From: Paracoccus pantotrophus
Lineage (GTDB): Bacteria; Pseudomonadota; Alphaproteobacteria; Rhodobacterales; Rhodobacteraceae
NCBI RefSeq assembly: GCF_008824185.1
Contig: NZ_CP044426.1
Span: forward strand, 2,184,279 to 2,248,278
Direction of reading: 5' to 3'
DNA length: 64,000 bases
Both the position numbers and the translations under genes were made by a program. The first letter of the stretch is position 1. Every line of letters starts with the position of its first letter. The notes beneath the pieces are model-generated. The model was given only the letters and a program-made list of their open reading frames with translations, was not told the DNA's origin and searched no databases. Positions 59,079 through 64,000 of this stretch are shown here, piece by piece.

Positions 59079-60335
59079 TCAGGCGGTTTTCGCGGCGCTT
59101 TCCAACCGGGCCGGCGCCTCGCGCACCGGCAGGTGGATCAGCGCACTGAAGGCGCCGACGCCGACGCCGACCCACCACACCATCGTGTAGTCGCCATAGA
59201 TGTCATAGAGCTTGCCGCCCAGCCACACGCCCAGGAACGAGCCGATCTGGTGGCTCAGGAACACGAAGCCGTAAAGCGTGCCCATGTAGCGCAGCCCGTA
59301 GATATAGGCGACGAGGCCGGAGGTCAGCGGCACCGTGGCCAGCCACAGCCCGCCCATCACCAGCGAGAAGATGATGACGCTGGCCGGCGTGATCGGCAGC
59401 AGGATGAAGGCGGCGGCGGCGATGGTGCGCAGCGTATAGATCCCGGCCAGCAGGTATTTCTTGGTATAGCGCTTGCCCAGCCAGCCGGCAAAGATCGAGC
59501 CGGCGATATTGGCCAGCCCGATCAGCGAGATGGCGGCCGCGCCCAGCGTCGAGGTGGTGGTGATGCCGATGCTGGCCAGCGTGCCCATCGGGCTGATCGG
59601 CCCGCACATCTCGGTCACCATGGCGGGGAAATGCGCGGTGATGAAGGCCAGTTGGTAGCCGCAGGAAAAGAAGCCGGCAAAGATCATCAGATAGGACGGG
59701 TCGGTGAAAGCGCGCTTGAGCACCGAGCCCATGCTCTCCTCCAGCTCGCTGCGGCTGGCGGGCTTGCCGCCGCCCAGCATGGGCAGGAAGAACAGGCAGG
59801 CCAGCACGATCACGCCGAAGATGACGAACACGCTCTGCCACGGGTAATGCATCAGCAGCACCTCGGCCAGGGGCGCGCCGAAGACCTGCCCGGCCGAGCC
59901 GGCGGCGGTGCCGATCCCCAGCGCCAGGCTGCGGTTCTCGTCGCTGGCGGCGCGGCCGATCACCGCCAGGATGACGCCGAAGCCGGTGCCGGCGATGCCG
60001 AAGCCGACCATGACCTCCAGAAGCTGCATGGCCAGCGGGTCGGTGGCATAGGCCGTCAGGATCAGCCCGGCGGAATAGAGCAAGGCGCCGATGATGACCG
60101 ACCAGCGGTCGCCCCAGCGTTCGGCCAGGGCGCCGAAGATCGGCTGGCCGATGCCCCAGGCCAGGTTCTGGATGGCGATGGCCATGCTGAACTCGGCCCG
60201 CGGCCAGTCGAATTCCTGCGCGATCGGGATCTGGAAGACGCCGAAGCTGGCCCGCAGGGCAAAGTTGATCAGCAGGATGATCGAGCCGCCGATCAGCACC
60301 GGCGTGAACAGCGGCGCGCGCATTGCCTTGGTCAT
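59079..60335 (-). CDS. MFS transporter (second)
   Basis: Protein of 418 aa with about twelve membrane helices. FGALAERWGDRWSV is the loop 2-3 motif, and GFGIAGTGFGVIL lies in helix 4. It differs from the neighbouring carrier and resembles monocarboxylate/oxalate-type MFS (OFA-like) carriers in FGVFQIPIAQEFDW. The substrate is not determined. It lies upstream of the first MFS gene on the same strand and is divergent from the GST gene. Confidence 0.87.
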   Translation of the reverse strand: MTKAMRAPLFTPVLIGGSIILLINFALRASFGVFQIPIAQEFDWPRAEFSMAIAIQNLAWGIGQPIFGALAERWGDRWSVIIGALLYSAGLILTAYATDPLAMQLLEVMVGFGIAGTGFGVILAVIGRAASDENRSLALGIGTAAGSAGQVFGAPLAEVLLMHYPWQSVFVIFGVIVLACLFFLPMLGGGKPASRSELEESMGSVLKRAFTDPSYLMIFAGFFSCGYQLAFITAHFPAMVTEMCGPISPMGTLASIGITTTSTLGAAAISLIGLANIAGSIFAGWLGKRYTKKYLLAGIYTLRTIAAAAFILLPITPASVIIFSLVMGGLWLATVPLTSGLVAYIYGLRYMGTLYGFVFLSHQIGSFLGVWLGGKLYDIYGDYTMVWWVGVGVGAFSALIHLPVREAPARLESAAKTA

Positions 60336-60456
60336 GTTGCCCTCCCTCTCGCGGCCCGCAATTCCTGCGCCCGGCCGGCGGCGGCGTCAATGGCGTCGAT
60401 TGCCTGAATCGGGCGGCGGCGCTAGCCTTGGGTTTCAACGCCATGCGGGGAACTGG

Positions 60457-61044
60457 ATGTATCAGGTGATCGGAACCGGCAAGAGCCGCGCCCTGCGCGT
60501 GCTCTGGATGCTCGAGGAACTCGGCCAGCCCTATGAACATGTCGCCGTCAACCCGCATAGCGAGGGCGTCCGGCCCTTCAACCCCGCGGGCAAGGTGCCG
60601 GTCCTGGTGGTGGACGGCGTGCCCATCACCGATTCCACCGCCATCCTGACCTATCTGGCCGACAAGCACGGCGCGCTGACCCATCCGGCCGGCACGCTGG
60701 ACCGGGCGCGCCAGGACAGCCTGACCCAATTCGTGCTGGACGAATTCGACGCGGCGCTGTGGCTGGCGGCACGCCACAGCTTCGTGCTGCCCGAGGAGAT
60801 GCGGCTGGCGGCGATCAAGAACACGCTGCGCTGGGAATTCGAGCGCAGCCAGCGCACCCTGGTGCATCGCATCGCCGAGGGCGGCTTCCTGATGGGCGAC
60901 CGCATGACGGTGCCCGACATCATCCTGGCGCATTGCCTGACCTGGGCGCTGACGGCGCGCTTCCCGATCACCGAGCACCGGCTGACCGACTATCTCGAGA
61001 TGATGCGCGCCCGCCCCGCCTATCTGCGCGCCGCGGCCAGATAG
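60457..61044 (+). CDS. Glutathione S-transferase family protein
   Basis: Protein of 195 aa. The N-terminal thioredoxin-like domain has GKSRALRVLWMLEELGQPYE (in part) and the glutathione-binding VPVLVVDG with the ITDSTAILTYL segment. The C-terminal helical domain follows from about residue 85. The acceptor substrate is unknown. The ATG at 60457 has GGGGAAC upstream. Its 3' end overlaps that of the convergent flavoprotein gene by 25 bp, in a palindrome. Confidence 0.87.
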   Translation: MYQVIGTGKSRALRVLWMLEELGQPYEHVAVNPHSEGVRPFNPAGKVPVLVVDGVPITDSTAILTYLADKHGALTHPAGTLDRARQDSLTQFVLDEFDAALWLAARHSFVLPEEMRLAAIKNTLRWEFERSQRTLVHRIAEGGFLMGDRMTVPDIILAHCLTWALTARFPITEHRLTDYLEMMRARPAYLRAAAR

Positions 61045-62228
61045 GCGGCGGCCCCCCGCCCGGCCAGCCGCCCGGTGGCCAGGCAGCCGGTCAGCAGGTA
61101 GCCGCCGGTCGGCGCCTCCCAGTCCAGCATCTCGCCGGCGGCAAAGACGCCGGGCAGCGCCTTCAGCTCCAGCGTATCGGCCAGGCCTTCGGCGGCGATC
61201 CCCCCGGCCGAGGAAATCGCCCGCTCGATGCCCATCGCGCCCTGGTGCTGCAGGTGCAGCGCCTTGGCGCGCGCGGCCAGCCGCTCGGGCTCGGCGGGCA
61301 GCGGCCGGCCCCATTCCATCAGCAGCGCCGCGCGGACCGGATCGCCCAGCACCCGCCGCAGCCGGTTGCCGACCGACAGCTTCGCCGGGGCCCTGGCAAA
61401 GCGCCGCGCCAGTTCCTCGGCGTCCAGGTCCGGCGCCAGGTCGACGAAAGCCTCGGCCCCGTCGCGTATCGCGGCCGAAACCTCGTAGATGCCGCCGCCC
61501 TCGACGCCTTCGGCGGTGACGACCCATTCGCCCCGGCTGACGCGGCCGGCGACATGCAGCGCGACGCCCTTGACCGCCTGGCCGAAATGCCGCGCCATCT
61601 GCGCCGACCAGGCGATGCGGAAGCCCATGTTCGCCGGCCGGAACGGCACCACCGCCACCCCGCGCCCGGCCAGCCAGGGCACCCAGGCCGCGTCCGAACC
61701 CAGCCGCGGCCAGCTCGCCCCACCCAGCGCCAGCACGGCCGCGCGAGGCGCCAGCACTTCGACCCCGCCCGGCATCTCGAAGCGCCAGCCTTCGCCCTGG
61801 AAACCCGTCCAGCGCCAGCGCGTCCGCAGCTCGATCCCCATCGCCGCAAGCCGCGCCAGCCAGGCCCGCAGCAGCGGCGAGGCCTTCATGCCGACCGGAA
61901 ACACCCGCCCGGTCGAGCCGGTGAACAGCTCCACCCCCAGCCCGCGCGCCCAGGCCATCACCGCCTCGGGCCCGATTTCTTCGTTCTGCAAATACCCCGG
62001 GGGAGTCCGCAGGACGGGGGCAGAGCCCCCATAATGCGCGGCAAACTGCGTGAAGGGTTCGTCTTTGGTCAGGTTCAGCCCGGATTTCCCGGCCATAAGG
62101 AACTTGCGTGCCGGGGTCGGCATGGCCTCGGCCACCACCACCCGCGCGCCCTGCCCGGCCAGCACCTCGGCCGCCATCAGCCCGGCCGGCCCGGCGCCGA
62201 TCACCAGGGCCTCGACCCTTTCGCTCAC
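61020..62228 (-). CDS. BaiN/HI0933-like FAD-dependent oxidoreductase with an inserted repeat
   Basis: Protein of 402 aa. The FAD motif is VIGAGPAGLMAAEVL at residues 9-23. KFLMAGKSGLNLT and TGSTGRVFPVGMKASPLLRAWL are family signatures. TGGYLLTGCLATGRLAG near the end is the FAD-binding C-terminus. Residues about 66-84 (GGSAPVLRTPPGYLQNEE region) are encoded by the dispersed GC-rich repeat and do not look like the family; the frame is kept. The GTG start overlaps the holA stop (GTGA). The function is unknown. Confidence 0.85.
   Translation of the reverse strand: MSERVEALVIGAGPAGLMAAEVLAGQGARVVVAEAMPTPARKFLMAGKSGLNLTKDEPFTQFAAHYGGSAPVLRTPPGYLQNEEIGPEAVMAWARGLGVELFTGSTGRVFPVGMKASPLLRAWLARLAAMGIELRTRWRWTGFQGEGWRFEMPGGVEVLAPRAAVLALGGASWPRLGSDAAWVPWLAGRGVAVVPFRPANMGFRIAWSAQMARHFGQAVKGVALHVAGRVSRGEWVVTAEGVEGGGIYEVSAAIRDGAEAFVDLAPDLDAEELARRFARAPAKLSVGNRLRRVLGDPVRAALLMEWGRPLPAEPERLAARAKALHLQHQGAMGIERAISSAGGIAAEGLADTLELKALPGVFAAGEMLDWEAPTGGYLLTGCLATGRLAGRGAAAYLAAARR
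61981..62030 (-). repeat. Dispersed GC-rich repeat inside the BaiN-like gene
   Basis: On the minus strand it reads GGGGGCTCTGCCCCC, a short variable middle, then CCCCCGGGGTATTTGCAGAACGA, matching the intergenic copy at 41397-41451 over about 50 bp. It lies in frame within residues about 66-84 of the coding sequence. Confidence 0.75.
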
Positions 62229-63253
62229 CGCCCGCCCCGCGGCATCATGCACAGCCGCAAGAGCATCCGCTCCATCAGCGCCATGGCCGGCGCGCGCGAG
62301 GAGGAGCGCAGCACCAGGTCGGTGTCGATCAGTTGGTGGATCGCATCCTCCAGCGCCCGCATGCCCCAGTCCTGCGCCTGCCGGATCATGCGGTCGCGGC
62401 GCGGGCCGAAGACCGGCGGCCGCAACCGCGAGAAACCCGCCCCGGGCCCGCCGGGGTCCGAGGCGCCGGCATGCAGCGCCCGGAAATGCCGCAGCGCCGC
62501 GATGCACAGCGTCACCGGGGCGATGCCCTGCCCCTCGATCCGCCGCATCAGCGCGCCGAATTCGCGCGCCCGGCCCTCGGCGACGCAGTCGATCAACTCA
62601 TCGACCTCGGCCTCGATGGTGGCCGGCGCCAGCGCGGCGATCTCGGCGGGCGTCAGCGGTTCGGGGTCGCCATGCTTGTAAAGCCCGATCTTTTCCACCG
62701 TCTGCCGGAAATCGCCGGGATCCAGCGCGCGCGCCAGCGCCATCAGGTCGCGCATGGCGTCACGCGGCACCTCGCGCAGCCCGGCCTCATGCAGCCAGCG
62801 CCCGACCTCGTCCTCGCCCGGCGGGTCGTCATAGATCGGCGCGGTCACGGCGGCGGGATGCGGTTCGAAAAGCTTGCGCAGCGCCGAGGACTTGCCCAGG
62901 CTCCCCGCCGCGACCACGATCACCGCGTCGCCGGCCTTCCATTCCGCGATGGCCGCGGCGACGGCGGGTGTCGCCGCATCCGGCGCGTCATCGACCAGCA
63001 CCACGCGCTGGCCGGGAAAGAACCCCACCGCCTTCACGGCATCCAGCAGCGCCGCCGGGTCCTTGCGCAGATCGGCGCCGGGGATGCGGGTCAGGCGCAT
63101 CTCCTCCTCGGCGCCGGGGCCGACCAGCGCCTTGACCGCCTCGGCCCGCTTCAACGCCACCCGCATCGCGTCCTGGCCATGGATCAGCAGCGCCGGGCGC
63201 GTCGGATCGGGCCGCGCCAGATAGCGTCCGATCTCGGCGCCCTTCAGGATCAT
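62225..63253 (-). CDS. holA: DNA polymerase III delta subunit
   Basis: Protein of 342 aa of the clamp-loader. The N-terminal AAA+-like domain has LLIHGQDAMR-type text in ALLIHGQDAMRVALKR and VVLVDDAPDA, but lacks a Walker A lysine, as expected for delta. The C-terminal collar domain follows from about residue 205. The ATG overlaps the lptE stop (ATGA) and its stop overlaps the next GTG. leuS-lptE-holA is a usual order in alphaproteobacteria. Confidence 0.93.
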   Translation of the reverse strand: MILKGAEIGRYLARPDPTRPALLIHGQDAMRVALKRAEAVKALVGPGAEEEMRLTRIPGADLRKDPAALLDAVKAVGFFPGQRVVLVDDAPDAATPAVAAAIAEWKAGDAVIVVAAGSLGKSSALRKLFEPHPAAVTAPIYDDPPGEDEVGRWLHEAGLREVPRDAMRDLMALARALDPGDFRQTVEKIGLYKHGDPEPLTPAEIAALAPATIEAEVDELIDCVAEGRAREFGALMRRIEGQGIAPVTLCIAALRHFRALHAGASDPGGPGAGFSRLRPPVFGPRRDRMIRQAQDWGMRALEDAIHQLIDTDLVLRSSSRAPAMALMERMLLRLCMMPRGGR

Positions 63254-63735
63254 GGCACCGCGTCGGGCTGGACGGCCAAGAGCCGCGTCACCACCTGGTC
63301 GGCCAGCATCCGCGCCAGCCGCTCATGCGCGTCCTGCTCGGCGGCCATGGTGGCGATGGTGGTGCCGGTGGTCGAGTATGAGGTGAAGCTGCTGACCTGC
63401 CCGCGCGTGACCTCGCGGCCGGTGCCGGCCTCGGTCAGGGTGAAATCGGCAGTGCCGTTCAACGCATAGCGCGTCGTCACCTCGTCGGGGGTGATCGCCT
63501 GCGGCACCACCGCGATGCGCAGCCGGTAGTCGAGCAGGAAGCGCCCCCCGGCCTCGGAACCCAGCCGCTCGGCGATGCGGCCGGCAAAGCTGAAATCGTC
63601 GGGCGTACGCGGATCGGCGGCGCGGACCTGGCCGAAGAGCTTGCCGCCGGTGCCGCCCGGCCCGTAGACCGGGGAAAAGCCGCAGGCGGCCAGCGCCAGC
63701 GCGGCCAGGATCACGCTGCGCCTAGACCACGACAT
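63250..63735 (-). CDS. lptE: LPS assembly lipoprotein LptE
   Basis: Protein of 161 aa. The lipobox is LAAC with the acylated Cys at residue 18, after the signal SVILAALALA. CGFSPVYGPGG, which follows, is typical of alphaproteobacterial LptE. It partners LptD in the outer membrane for LPS insertion. It overlaps leuS by 14 bp and holA by 4 bp. Confidence 0.9.
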   Translation of the reverse strand: MSWSRRSVILAALALAACGFSPVYGPGGTGGKLFGQVRAADPRTPDDFSFAGRIAERLGSEAGGRFLLDYRLRIAVVPQAITPDEVTTRYALNGTADFTLTEAGTGREVTRGQVSSFTSYSTTGTTIATMAAEQDAHERLARMLADQVVTRLLAVQPDAVP

Positions 63736-64000
63736 TGACGATCCGCCCCGGCACCACGATCAGCTTCTTGGGCGCCGCGCCTTCCATGAAACGCCGCACG
63801 GTCTCGTCGGCCAGCACGATGGCCTCGATCTGGTCCTTGGGCATGTCCTTGGGCACCTCGATCTCGGCCCGGCGCTTGCCGTTGATCTGGATCGGCAGCA
63901 CCACGCTGTCGGAAACCAGCAGCGCCGGGTCCGCCTTGGGCCAGGCGGCATCGACCACCATGCCCTGCCCGCCGGCCTTCGCCCAGACCTCCTCGGCAAG
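63722..64000 (-). CDS. leuS: Leucyl-tRNA synthetase, C-terminal fragment (runs off the window)
   Basis: The last 92 codons of leuS, cut by the right edge. The segment VVLPIQINGKRRAEIEVP and the ending KKLIVVPGRIVNVVV match the C-terminal domain of bacterial LeuRS. It is the first gene of the leuS-lptE-holA run. The 5' part lies outside this window. Confidence 0.95.
   Translation of the reverse strand, partial: LAEEVWAKAGGQGMVVDAAWPKADPALLVSDSVVLPIQINGKRRAEIEVPKDMPKDQIEAIVLADETVRRFMEGAAPKKLIVVPGRIVNVVV

Noticed and set aside
1..64000. CRISPR arrays, insertion sequences or prophage
   Set aside because: No regularly spaced direct repeats, transposase, integrase or phage structural gene was seen.

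Overview
Organism: a GC-rich alphaproteobacterial chromosome segment, most likely Rhodobacterales and probably Paracoccus or a close relative (inferred from gene content; no species marker is present). Supporting content: a regB / senC-regA-hvrA redox cluster, an sqdB-sqdD-sqdC sulfolipid operon, a phyR / nepR-ecfG general stress response (GSR) cluster, a kinase-less DivL-like PAS protein, and the leuS-lptE-holA, aroE-coaE-dnaQ, secB-fxsA-tim44 and hslVU blocks usual near the origin of this order. No transposon, prophage, rRNA operon or CRISPR array was seen. Nearly all of the window is coding. The only gene-free stretch over 300 bp is 1-541, which carries DnaA-box-like sites and a perfect CtrA box and may be a replication origin. 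Layout: 0.5-2.9 kb, a Rieske monooxygenase and its reductase (GbcAB type; they would demethylate a quaternary amine and release formaldehyde). 3.0-10.8 kb, a selenocysteine-dependent membrane formate dehydrogenase (fdhABC, with a UGA codon and SECIS hairpin inside fdhA), fdhE, selB and the tRNA-Sec gene selC, which lies entirely inside the selB reading frame. 10.8-12.9 kb, an aldo/keto reductase and a nitronate monooxygenase. 13.0-16.4 kb, the GSR cluster: phyR, a 48-codon nepR, ecfG and a HisKA_2 histidine kinase. 16.6-20.7 kb, GFA, YihY, dnaQ-coaE-aroE and an Rrf2 regulator. 20.9-23.8 kb, sqdBDC. 24-28 kb, small metabolic genes (fRMsr, GFA, LysE, RluA, a lactamase-fold hydrolase, a PEP mutase/ICL family enzyme). 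28-31 kb, truB, DUF2233, rbfA and dapB. 31-39.8 kb, a tsaE-amgK fusion, murU, addB-addA and trxA. 39.8-47.5 kb, hslVU and the secB block. 47.5-52.3 kb, hvrA-regA-senC / regB and the DivL-like gene. 52.4-64 kb, mtnN, MuiA, asd, glycosyltransferases, MFS carriers, GST, a BaiN-like flavoprotein, holA, lptE and the end of leuS. How the parts fit: formaldehyde from GbcAB can be oxidised to formate elsewhere in the cell and then by the neighbouring periplasmic selenoenzyme, whose translation needs SelB, selC and the SECIS. Possible EcfG promoters precede nepR-ecfG, sqdBDC, a 58-aa membrane protein gene and a hydrolase gene, so the GSR cluster may control several genes in this window. Two perfect CtrA boxes (TTAA-N7-TTAA) occur, one in the origin-like region and one before the DivL-like gene, although TTAA is very rare in this DNA. 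A short dispersed GC-rich repeat occurs three times, once inside a coding sequence.
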